The translations under genes and the position numbers were made by a program. Positions 16,668-24,572 of a stretch of DNA of 64,000 nucleotides are shown here, piece after piece. Below the pieces are notes generated by a model, which searched no databases, was not told the origin of the DNA, and saw nothing but the letters and a program-made list of their open reading frames with translations. Source of the DNA: Allobogoriella deserti (GTDB taxonomy: Bacteria; Actinomycetota; Actinomycetes; Actinomycetales; Actinomycetaceae); NCBI RefSeq assembly GCF_042680605.1, contig NZ_JBHUEE010000006.1:186001-250000 (forward strand), read 5' to 3'. Within the stretch, counting starts at the first letter, position 1; each line of letters opens with the position of its first letter.

Positions 16668-19600
16668 GCCGTGCCGGGACGAGCCGGTCGACGGGCCCGG
16701 TGGATCTGCGCCTGCTGCGGCTCGCCCGTCCGGCACGCCGTCCGCTCGTCGCGCTGGCGGCCACCTCGCTCGTGCAGGCGGCGGCGACGGTGGGGATCAG
16801 CGTGACGGCGGCCCACCTCGTGGTCACGCTCCTGACGGGCGGAAGCTGGTCCGCGGCCCTGCTCGCGCTCGCGGGAGCGCTGGCCGTGCGGGCGGGCGCC
16901 CGCGCCGCCGAACCGATCGCCGCGGAACGGGTCTCCGGACGGGTGGTCGAGGCGGCGCGCCACCGCGGGCTCGCCACACTCACGCGCGGGGCACACACGT
17001 CCTCCTCCGTCCGGCGAGCCGGTACCGATCCGGCGACGCTGCTGGCCACCGGGCTGGAACCGCTGCGGCCCTGGTACGCCTCCTATCTCCCGGCGCTGGT
17101 CGTCGCCGCCGTCCTGCCGCCCGCCGTCGTCGTGCTCATGCTGGCGATCGATCCGTCCTCGGCCCTGACCGTCCTGCTCACGCTGCCGCTCGTGCCGCTG
17201 TTCGCCGCACTCATCGGATGGGCCACCCAGCGGCAGGCCGCGGTCCAGTACACCCGGGGCGGCGCGTTGGCCGGTCACTTCCTCGACGTCGTCCGCGGGC
17301 TGGTCACCCTCAAGCTGTACGACCGCGGCGACCGTCAGGTCGAGGAGGTCCGCCGGGCGAGCCGCCGCTACGCCGGTGCCACGACGCGCGTGCTGTCCGT
17401 GGCATTCCTGTCCTCGACTGCGCTGGACCTCGTCGCCACCGTCTCGGTGGGGCTGGTGGCCGTCGGTGCCGGGGTGCGTCTCGCCGGTGGTGACATGGAG
17501 CTGTGGCCGGCGCTCGCCGTCATCCTCCTCGCCCCGGAGGCGTACCGGCCGTTGCGGGAGGCGGGGGCGCAGTTCCATGCCTCGGCGCAGGCCTCGGCCG
17601 TCATAGACGGGCTGGACGCGCTCGACCCGCGGCCGGGCGACGCGAGCGGGGGCGAGGCGGGACCGTCATCCCCCGATGTCGGTGCTCGCCGCGCGGCGGC
17701 CGGCGCGCCCGGGCTGGTCGAGCTCAGCGGCGCCGCCGTGCGGTATCCGGGGCGGCGCGATGATGTGCGCCTGCCCGACCTCTCGGTGGCCGCCGGCGAA
17801 CTCGTGGCCGTCGCCGGACCGTCGGGCTCGGGGAAGACGACCCTGCTACGACTCCTCGCCGGCGCCGAACGACCGCGGGTCGGCACGGTGCGCACGGCGG
17901 ACTGCGTGGTCGTTCCGCAGCGCGCGCCGCTGCCGTTGGCCCGCACGGTGCGGGAAGCGCTGACCGCCGGCCTGGAACCCGACCTCGCCGATGCACAGGC
18001 GCTGCCTGACGACGCCACCTTGCGTGAGCTGCTCGCCGCTCTCGGTGTCCGGCTCGGCCTCGACACTCCGCTCGGCGACGACGCCACCGGCATCTCGACC
18101 GGCCAGCGCCAGCGCCTCGCCGTCGCCTCCGCCGTCCTGCGCACCCGACTCAGACTCGCCTCCGGCACCCCCGCCGTCCTGCTGCTGGACGAGCCGACCG
18201 CCCATCTGGACACCACGGCGGAACGGGCTGTCGCCACCATGATGCGGGAGGCCGCCGAGGCCGGCGCGGCCGTGGTCGTCACCGCACACCGCTCCGCGCT
18301 GATCGCCGCTGCCGACCGCACGGTCACCGTGGCACCGTCCACGGGATCGACCGCGCCGGCGGGATCGACGCCGCGGACGACGGCGAGCGAACCGACCCGG
18401 CCGTCCTTGCCGGGCACGTCCGCGACGGGCGCGCGCACCGAGCCGGGCGGTGCCGGCTCCCGCGAGCCCGAGCCAGCCGGTCGCCGGACCGAGCAGCCAC
18501 GGCTGTGGGACGGCGTGCGTCGCCGCTGGGCGTCCCTGGCGCCGCGCACCCGACTCGTTCTCGCCGGTGTGGCCGGGGCGCTGTCCGCGCTGTCCGGGGT
18601 CGGGTTGACGGTGGCGGCCTCCTGGCTCATCGTCCGCGCCGACGCGCAGCCGCCGATCCTCACGCTCTCGATCGCCGTCGTGTGCGTCCGTGCCTTCGCC
18701 ATCGCCCGGCCGCTGTGGCGCTATCTCGAGCGTCTCGCCTCGCACGACGCCGCGCTCGGTCAGCTCGCCCTCTGGCGCGCCCAGGTGGTGGCCGACCTTC
18801 TCCCCCAGGTTCCCGGCCGCCTCACCACCCGCCGGGGTGCGCTGTTGAGCCGGGTCATCGACGACGTCGACGTCCGCCTCGACGGGCTGGTCCGCGGCGC
18901 GGTTCCCGGTGGTGCCGCGGTCGGTGCGCTGGTCACGCTCGCCGCGGTGATCGCGGTCTGGCACCCGGCGGCGGTGATCGCGCTCGCCGCCGGCATCGCC
19001 GCCGCGGCCGCCGTCGCCCTCGCGGCCGCACGCCGGGACCGCCGCATCGCGGTGGCGCGCGATGTCGCCCGGACCGACCTGCGCGACGCCGTCGTCGCCG
19101 CCGTGGAGAACGCCCACGAGCTCGCCGGTCCCGGCAGCCCGCTGCTGCGTGCCGCCCGCGCGCGAGGTGCGATCGCCACCCGCCTGGACGGCCGATCCGG
19201 TCGGGTCGACGCCCTGGCCACCGGTGGTGCGGAACTCGCCGGCGGCGTGCTCGTGGTCGGTGCCGCGCTGACCGCCGCCGGCGCGGCCGCAGGGCCACCG
19301 GAGACCGTCGGCGTCCTCGTCCTCGGCAGCCTCGTCACCGTCGAGGTGCTCGCCGCACTCGTGCCCGCGTGGCGCGCACTCAGTGCGGGGGCGACGGCCC
19401 GCGGGCGCCTGGCTGGGCTGCGCCCGGGCCGCGTAGGCGGCGACCAGTCCGGCACCCCCGCCCACTGCGTTAGCCCGCCGGGAGACCGTACCGCCCAGAC
19501 CGGGCGTGAGGCCGCCAGTGCTGCCCTGACCCATCCGGGGGAGCGGGGCGGGCTGGTCGTCACGGATCTGGCCGTGGGGTGGGACGGTACGACCGTCCGC

Positions 19601-20185
19601 GACGGCATCGATCTCGCGATCCCGCCGGGTCTCAGCGCCGAGGTCAACTGGCCCTCGGGGGCGGGCAAGTCGACCCTGGCGGCCACGTTGACGGGGTTGG
19701 TCCCACCTTTGGGCGGCCGCATGGCCGTGGCAGGGCGGCCGGTCGAGCAGCTCGGCACGACCGAGCTGCGCCGCCGGGTCTGCCTCGCGGGCGACGCGGA
19801 CCACGTCTTCGCCACGACGCTGCGTGAGAACCTCCGCCTGGCGCGCCCCGACGCCGACGACGCGGAGCTGGTCGACGCACTCCGGCGGGCGAGCCTCGGC
19901 CCCTGGCTCGACGGGTTGGCCGACGGGCTGGACACCTGGTTCGACTCGGGCGGGCATGCCCTCTCCGGCGGGGAACGCCGTCGTCTCGTCCTCGCCCGCG
20001 CCCTGCTGCGTGACCCCGAGGTGCTCATCCTCGACGAGCCCGAGGCCGGCCTCGACGCCGCCACCGCCGTCGAGCTGCTCGCCTCACTCCGTGCCGATGC
20101 CCGTGTCCGCGGCCGCGCCCTCCTGGTGCTGACCCACCTGCCCCGGGTCGACCGCCCGGCCCGCACCCTCGCGGCCGTCGGCTGA
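16664..20185 (+). CDS. cydDC: Fused CydD-CydC thiol ABC exporter
   Basis: About 1173 residues with two complete ABC exporter halves in one chain. Half one has membrane segments to about residue 320, Walker A GPSGSGKTT (about 386-394), a weak signature ISTGQRQR and Walker B VLLLDEPTAHLD. A Pro/Thr/Gly-rich linker (about 560-610) leads to half two, with Walker A-like WPSGAGKST at 996-1004, signature LSGGERRR at 1100 and VLILDEPEAGLD. In half two the first Gly of Walker A is Trp, which is unusual. CydDC exports cysteine/glutathione-type thiols needed to assemble cytochrome bd. The ATG at 16664 overlaps the cydB stop. Confidence 0.92.
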   Translation: MSRAGTSRSTGPVDLRLLRLARPARRPLVALAATSLVQAAATVGISVTAAHLVVTLLTGGSWSAALLALAGALAVRAGARAAEPIAAERVSGRVVEAARHRGLATLTRGAHTSSSVRRAGTDPATLLATGLEPLRPWYASYLPALVVAAVLPPAVVVLMLAIDPSSALTVLLTLPLVPLFAALIGWATQRQAAVQYTRGGALAGHFLDVVRGLVTLKLYDRGDRQVEEVRRASRRYAGATTRVLSVAFLSSTALDLVATVSVGLVAVGAGVRLAGGDMELWPALAVILLAPEAYRPLREAGAQFHASAQASAVIDGLDALDPRPGDASGGEAGPSSPDVGARRAAAGAPGLVELSGAAVRYPGRRDDVRLPDLSVAAGELVAVAGPSGSGKTTLLRLLAGAERPRVGTVRTADCVVVPQRAPLPLARTVREALTAGLEPDLADAQALPDDATLRELLAALGVRLGLDTPLGDDATGISTGQRQRLAVASAVLRTRLRLASGTPAVLLLDEPTAHLDTTAERAVATMMREAAEAGAAVVVTAHRSALIAAADRTVTVAPSTGSTAPAGSTPRTTASEPTRPSLPGTSATGARTEPGGAGSREPEPAGRRTEQPRLWDGVRRRWASLAPRTRLVLAGVAGALSALSGVGLTVAASWLIVRADAQPPILTLSIAVVCVRAFAIARPLWRYLERLASHDAALGQLALWRAQVVADLLPQVPGRLTTRRGALLSRVIDDVDVRLDGLVRGAVPGGAAVGALVTLAAVIAVWHPAAVIALAAGIAAAAAVALAAARRDRRIAVARDVARTDLRDAVVAAVENAHELAGPGSPLLRAARARGAIATRLDGRSGRVDALATGGAELAGGVLVVGAALTAAGAAAGPPETVGVLVLGSLVTVEVLAALVPAWRALSAGATARGRLAGLRPGRVGGDQSGTPAHCVSPPGDRTAQTGREAASAALTHPGERGGLVVTDLAVGWDGTTVRDGIDLAIPPGLSAEVNWPSGAGKSTLAATLTGLVPPLGGRMAVAGRPVEQLGTTELRRRVCLAGDADHVFATTLRENLRLARPDADDAELVDALRRASLGPWLDGLADGLDTWFDSGGHALSGGERRRLVLARALLRDPEVLILDEPEAGLDAATAVELLASLRADARVRGRALLVLTHLPRVDRPARTLAAVG

Positions 20186-20207
20186 GCCGGCGGCCGCGCC
20201 GAGACGG

Positions 20208-20243
20208 GCCCCGCCGCCCGTTCGGGGAAACGGGCGGCGGGGC
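20208..20243. terminator. Bidirectional hairpin terminator between cydDC and doxX
   Basis: Perfect 15-bp inverted arms (20208-20222 and 20229-20243, beginning GCCCCGCCGCCCG) enclose a 6-base loop. The hairpin lies between the ends of two convergent genes. There is no clear U-tract, as is usual in high-GC actinobacteria. Confidence 0.7.
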
Positions 20244-20260
20244 GTCCAGAGGTCGCGGCG

Positions 20261-20845
20261 TCAGCGCAGGATCGGCAGCCGCCGGACCAGGTCGGTGCGG
20301 CCCCAGCGGGCACCGAGGCCCCAGGTGTCGCCGGCCAGCGTCAGGGCGAGGACGACGACGGTGATGGCGCCGATGAGGTGATCGTCCAGGACGGGGTTGT
20401 TCTCGATCGGCATGGAGGCCACCCACATGAGCAGGTAGAGCACGGCGCCGGTGAGGGCCGCCAGCCGCATCCCGATCCCGAGCGTCAGGGCCAGGCCGAT
20501 GCCGAGCAGGCCGATCATGAACAGCCAGTCCGCCCACGCGGTGCCGGCGATCGAGGTGAAGAACCCGTGCAGGGCGTTGTCCTCGGAAACCCCGAAGTTG
20601 AGGAACCCGAAGGTCGGGCTGCCTCCGTTGACCCAGGCGTCCGGGCCGAACCGGTCGACGGCGCCGGTCTCGCTGTTGACACCCGTGGAGTACCCCAGGG
20701 CGAGCAGCTTGTCGAAGAAGGCCCACAGGAAGGTCAGGCCGAGGGCGTACCGCAGGACGGCCAGCGCGTGGCGCGCGCTGCGGTGGGTGACGATGTCACG
20801 CTCGACCATGACGTCGAGGTGCTGGTGGCGTTCGACGACGCTCAT
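20261..20845 (-). CDS. DoxX-family membrane protein
   Basis: A 194-residue protein with about four to five hydrophobic segments. VLRYALGLTFLWAFFDKLLALGYST near the N-terminus and GLLGIGLALTLGIGMRLAALTG in the middle are typical of DoxX/thiosulfate:quinone oxidoreductase-like proteins, which are tied to quinone and redox stress biology. A GGGGAGAGGAAC stretch precedes the ATG. A DosR-box-like palindrome lies about 100 bases upstream, so it is a probable DevR target. Confidence 0.85.
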   Translation of the reverse strand: MSVVERHQHLDVMVERDIVTHRSARHALAVLRYALGLTFLWAFFDKLLALGYSTGVNSETGAVDRFGPDAWVNGGSPTFGFLNFGVSEDNALHGFFTSIAGTAWADWLFMIGLLGIGLALTLGIGMRLAALTGAVLYLLMWVASMPIENNPVLDDHLIGAITVVVLALTLAGDTWGLGARWGRTDLVRRLPILR

Positions 20846-20945
20846 TGTTCCTCTCCCCTCAGGAAGGGCCGGCGGCCCCGGTGGTTGATGTCTTCAGACT
20901 CCTGCGCCCGGGCCGCAGCCGGCAGGGCCGGTCGGCCGCAGGTGT

Positions 20946-20963
20946 CCGGGACCTTGGTCCCGG
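20946..20963. promoter_or_regulatory. DosR/DevR box-like palindrome upstream of doxX
   Basis: The 18-bp stretch is a perfect palindrome whose core GGGACCTTGGTCCC fits the GGGAC-N4-GTCCC dyad of DosR boxes. It lies upstream of the leftward DoxX gene, within a locus that encodes the DevR-type regulator itself. Confidence 0.72.
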
Positions 20964-20973
20964 AGGGAACTGG

Positions 20974-21945
20974 TCAGCCCCGGAGAACCTCCTCGACCGG
21001 GCGCCGGGGCGTCCGCGGCAGATCACTGCGGCCGATGGCCTGCCAGCCGATCCGCACCAGCAGGTGCGGGACGAACCGCCCGCCGAGCAGGACGTCGCGC
21101 AGTTCCGCACGCGTCGCCGCCACCTCCACCGGCTGGCTGAGCGGGACCACCGACAGGCCGGCGTGGGTCGCGCGCAACCAGAGCGCGCTGAGCGCCTCCC
21201 CGGTGCGCAGCCACGCGGATGGCTCGTCGGCGTCCCCGCCGAGGACGACGACGCCGTCACCGTGGCGGACCAGGGCCGCGGCATCGCCGTCGTCCACGGC
21301 GAAGCGGGAGCCGGGCAGGGCTCCGTCTGCTGTGGGGAGCACCGCCCGAGGGATGCCGTCGGTTCCGTCGCGGCCGACCCAGGTGGCCTGTTCGTCGGCG
21401 GCGTACGGGTTGTGCTCGGCGAGAGCGTGGGCCCGACCGGCCAACAACTCCACCCGGAACCGTGCCACGGCGTCGGTCACCGCCTCGGCGTGGGCGCCCC
21501 ATACGCGAGCCCCTGCTGCGAGGTTCTCCACGTGCTCCGCGGGCAGCGGCCACGAGGTGAACCGGCGCCGGTCCGTGCATCGCATCCGCAGCAGGGCGAG
21601 GTCGGTGCGCGCCGTCGGCGACGGCTCCGCCCGGGTGAGCCGGATCACGGCGAGCACGTCGGGATCGCAGCCGGGGGGTAGGCGCTCCACCGCCGCCGAC
21701 CATCCCAGGGACGCGGCGGCGGTCTGCAGGTGGTGCAGGGCGGCGCCGCAGCTGATCACCAGCTCGCGGCCGTCCGGGTCCTCCACCGCGAGCAGCCGGC
21801 TCCGGTCGGCGATCAGGTGCAGCCCGTCGCCCTGGTCCTGCCAGATCCACGGCTGGGTGTTGTGCACGCTCGGTGCCAGGCACGCCAGCTCCACGAGCTC
21901 ACGCACGTCGGCCGCCGTGCGCGGTCGCGCCAGATCAGCGGGCAT
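20974..21945 (-). CDS. Acg-type nitroreductase-family protein
   Basis: About 323 residues. ELACLAPSVHNTQPWIWQ near residue 18 is the FMN-site signature of the Acg branch of nitroreductases, the double-length form found in the mycobacterial dormancy regulon (Acg, Rv2032). The second half (about 180-320) is the second nitroreductase-like repeat. Acg-type proteins may sequester flavin rather than reduce nitro compounds; which applies here is unknown. GAAGGAGG precedes the ATG at 21945. It is divergent from devR, with a DosR-box-like site between them. Confidence 0.87.
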   Translation of the reverse strand: MPADLARPRTAADVRELVELACLAPSVHNTQPWIWQDQGDGLHLIADRSRLLAVEDPDGRELVISCGAALHHLQTAAASLGWSAAVERLPPGCDPDVLAVIRLTRAEPSPTARTDLALLRMRCTDRRRFTSWPLPAEHVENLAAGARVWGAHAEAVTDAVARFRVELLAGRAHALAEHNPYAADEQATWVGRDGTDGIPRAVLPTADGALPGSRFAVDDGDAAALVRHGDGVVVLGGDADEPSAWLRTGEALSALWLRATHAGLSVVPLSQPVEVAATRAELRDVLLGGRFVPHLLVRIGWQAIGRSDLPRTPRRPVEEVLRG

Positions 21946-21992
21946 CTCGCCTCCTTCTGAAGAAGGGTGCGTGGCGCTCGTGGAACGCACCA

Positions 21993-22006
21993 GGGACCAA
22001 GGTCCT
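21993..22006. promoter_or_regulatory. DosR/DevR box-like dyad in the acg-devR divergent promoter
   Basis: GGGACC-AA-GGTCCT, flanked by CCA and GG, is a near-perfect dyad of the same form as the site at 20946-20963. It is 48 bases upstream of the nitroreductase start and about 52 before the devR start, well placed for activating acg and autoregulating devR. Confidence 0.72.
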
Positions 22007-22057
22007 GGCCGTCGCGGGACGTGCGTTCCGATGCCACCGCCGCGTGGCCGGGCTACC

Positions 22058-22738
22058 GTGACTGACGTGAGCGAGACGAACGAGAGTGCGCCGGAGCGCG
22101 TGCGTGTCTATCTCCTCGACGACCACGAGGTGGTCCGGCGCGGCATCCGGGAACTCCTGGAGTCCGAGCCCGGCATCGAGGTGGTCGGTGAGTCCGGTCT
22201 CGCGCAGGAGGCGGCCCGGCGCCTGCCCGCGCTGCGCCCGGACGTCGCCATCCTCGATGCGCGGCTGCCGGACGGCTCGGGCATCGACGTGTGCCGCGAC
22301 GTCCGCTCCCAGGACCCGAGCATCAAGGCCCTCATCCTCACCTCGTACGACGATGACGAGGCACTCTTCGCGGCGATCATGGCCGGCGCTGCCGGCTACG
22401 TCCTCAAACAGGTCCGGGGCACCGATCTCGTCGACATGGTCCGGCGGGTGGCCGCAGGCCAGTCGACCCTCGACCCCTCGGTGACCGCCACCGTCCTCGA
22501 ACGGATCCGGACCGGTCCGCCGGTGGACAGCGAGCTCGAGGCGCTCACCGACCAGGAACGCCGGATTCTCGACCTCATCGGTGAGGGACTGACCAACCGC
22601 CAGATCGCGGGCCGGCTGTTCCTCGCGGAGAAGACGGTGAAGAACTACGTCTCCTCGTTGCTCGCCAAACTCGGCCTGGCCAGCCGCACCCAGGCCGCGA
22701 TCTTCGCTCTCAAGCACCCGCATCCGCGCCGGGACTGA
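22058..22738 (+). CDS. devR: DevR/DosR-type response regulator
   Basis: About 226 residues: a receiver domain (RVYLLDDHEVVRRGIRELLE, phospho-acceptor Asp in VAILDARLPDGSG) and a LuxR/NarL helix-turn-helix. The output helix GLTNRQIAGRLFLAEKTVKNYVSSLLAKLGL is strikingly like mycobacterial DosR, including the Lys-Thr-Val-Lys-Asn-Tyr recognition segment. DosR activates the hypoxia/NO dormancy regulon. The start could be GTG 22058 or GTG 22067; neither has a strong ribosome-binding site. The histidine kinase gene follows after eight bases. Confidence 0.93.
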   Translation: MTDVSETNESAPERVRVYLLDDHEVVRRGIRELLESEPGIEVVGESGLAQEAARRLPALRPDVAILDARLPDGSGIDVCRDVRSQDPSIKALILTSYDDDEALFAAIMAGAAGYVLKQVRGTDLVDMVRRVAAGQSTLDPSVTATVLERIRTGPPVDSELEALTDQERRILDLIGEGLTNRQIAGRLFLAEKTVKNYVSSLLAKLGLASRTQAAIFALKHPHPRRD

Positions 22739-22746
22739 GCCGCCGC

Positions 22747-24498
22747 ATGACCGAGGAGCCTGGCGACGCCGCCGAACGACGCCCACTGAGTGAGGCGGAC
22801 TTCGAGGACCTCCTGGAGGAGGTCCTCGCCCGCATGCATGAGGTCCGTGACCAGCAGGACCGGCTGCGGCTGCTCCTCGATGCCGTCGTCACCATGGCGG
22901 CCGACCTCAGTCTCGACGGGGTGCTCTCCCGGATCGTCGCCGTCGCCGGCCGCCTGGTCGGGGCCCGTTATGCGGCCCTCGGTGTGCTCGGCGAGGGCAC
23001 GGGCAAGCGGCTGCGCACGTTCGTGCACCACGGTATCGACGACGACGTCGCGGCCCGGATCGGCGAGCTCCCGTCCGGGCACGGCCTTCTCGGGCTGCTC
23101 ATCGACCGGCCGGAACCGATCCGGTTGCACGACCTCACCCGGCATCCCGCCTCCTACGGGGTGCCGCCGGGCCATCCGCCGATGCACTCCTTCCTCGGCG
23201 TCCCCGTGCGCATCCGGGACCAGGTCTTCGGGAACCTGTATCTCACCGAGAAGGCCGGCGGCGAGGACTTCACCGCCGAGGACGAGGAGATCGTGCTCGC
23301 GCTCGCCGCGGCCGCCGGTGTCGCGGTCGAGAACGCGCGGTTGTACGAGGAGACCACACGCCGGGCATCCTGGCTGCGGGCGACGGCGGAGATCACCACC
23401 CTGCTGACGGGTTCGGTCAGTTCCGACGACGCCCTGCTTGCGGTCGCGGACCGGGCCCGGGAGGTCGCCGGCGCCGCCGTGGCCTGGATCGCGACGGGAC
23501 CGGATGCCGCACGACTGCGCGTCGTCGCCGTCTCCGGAATCGAGCTGAGCGACGCCGAGGTCGACGCTCTCCCGCTCGAGCATTCGCTCACCAGGTCGGT
23601 CGCCGAACGCGGGAGGGCGGTCTCGATCGCCGACGTGCGTCGCGAACCCGGTGCGATCCCGGTCGGCGACCTGCCGGGCCGGCAGGCGCTCGGTCCCGCG
23701 GTCATCGTCCCGATGGGGCCGGCGGCCGGGGTGGTCGGTGCGCTGGCGATCGCCTGGCACGCCGAGGACGCCACGCGGCGCGAGGTACCGGACACCGAGA
23801 TGCCGGCGAGCTTCGCCGAGCAGGCCGCCCTCGCCCTCCAGGTCGCCCGCGCCCGTGAGGACCGGCAACGCGTCGCGGTCCTGGAGGACCGGGACCGGAT
23901 CGGCCGGGACCTGCACGACCTCGTCATCCAGCGGCTGTTCGCCGTCGGTCTCGGTCTGCAGGGCGCTGCGCGGCTGGTGGACCGTCTCGAGGTGGTCGAC
24001 CGGATCGAACGGGCCGTGGACGACCTCGACGAGACCATCAAGGACATCCGCCGGACCATCTTCGCGCTCGGCGCGCTGGAGGACGCCGAGGACGTGCAGA
24101 GCGAGATCGTCCGCCTGGTGGACCGGGCGGCGGCCACGATGAAGTTCCGCCCGCGCCTGCATCTCGAGGGGCCTGTCCGCACCCTGGTCGACGGCTCCCT
24201 CGCACCGGAGCTGCTGGCGGTGCTCGGCGAGGCGTTGTCCAACGCGAGCCGCCACGCCGCGGCCACCGCCGTGGACGTGACGGTGCAGGCGGGCGAGGAG
24301 ATCACCCTGATCGTGCGCGACGACGGCCGTGGGATGACGGAGGACGTGCCGCACAGCGGTCTGGCGAACATCCGCCGGCGTGCCGAACGCCGCGGGGGCA
24401 GCTTCGCGATCGACTCGGCGCCCGGCGCGGGCACCGTCCTACGGTGGTCGGTCCCGGCCGGTGGCCTCGACAAGGCGCGCGGGGGCACGGCACCCTAA
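22747..24498 (+). CDS. devS: DevS/DosT-type GAF-GAF sensor histidine kinase
   Basis: A 583-residue cytosolic kinase with two GAF domains (about 55-200 and 220-370), the dimerisation/phosphoacceptor segment DRDRIGRDLHDLVIQRLFA (about 385-403) and a HATPase domain (ELLAVLGEALSNASRH, VRDDGRGM). In the first GAF domain the phrase HDLTRHPASYGVPPGHPPMHSFLG parallels the haem pocket of DosS, and His143 in GHPPM is a good haem-ligand candidate. It would sense O2, NO or CO and phosphorylate DevR, encoded just upstream. Confidence 0.93.
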   Translation: MTEEPGDAAERRPLSEADFEDLLEEVLARMHEVRDQQDRLRLLLDAVVTMAADLSLDGVLSRIVAVAGRLVGARYAALGVLGEGTGKRLRTFVHHGIDDDVAARIGELPSGHGLLGLLIDRPEPIRLHDLTRHPASYGVPPGHPPMHSFLGVPVRIRDQVFGNLYLTEKAGGEDFTAEDEEIVLALAAAAGVAVENARLYEETTRRASWLRATAEITTLLTGSVSSDDALLAVADRAREVAGAAVAWIATGPDAARLRVVAVSGIELSDAEVDALPLEHSLTRSVAERGRAVSIADVRREPGAIPVGDLPGRQALGPAVIVPMGPAAGVVGALAIAWHAEDATRREVPDTEMPASFAEQAALALQVARAREDRQRVAVLEDRDRIGRDLHDLVIQRLFAVGLGLQGAARLVDRLEVVDRIERAVDDLDETIKDIRRTIFALGALEDAEDVQSEIVRLVDRAAATMKFRPRLHLEGPVRTLVDGSLAPELLAVLGEALSNASRHAAATAVDVTVQAGEEITLIVRDDGRGMTEDVPHSGLANIRRRAERRGGSFAIDSAPGAGTVLRWSVPAGGLDKARGGTAP

Positions 24499-24572
24499 GG
24501 GCCAACCGAGCGGGCGGTGCCCGCGCAGCAGCGGCGTGCCCGCGGTGCGCCACGGAAGGTCAGGGGGCGCAG

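Noticed and set aside
17846..19957. Long open frame on the minus strand antisense to cydDC
   Set aside because: It is a GC-bias shadow: composition is Arg/Gly/Glu-rich with no family motif, and the plus strand encodes a complete ABC transporter.
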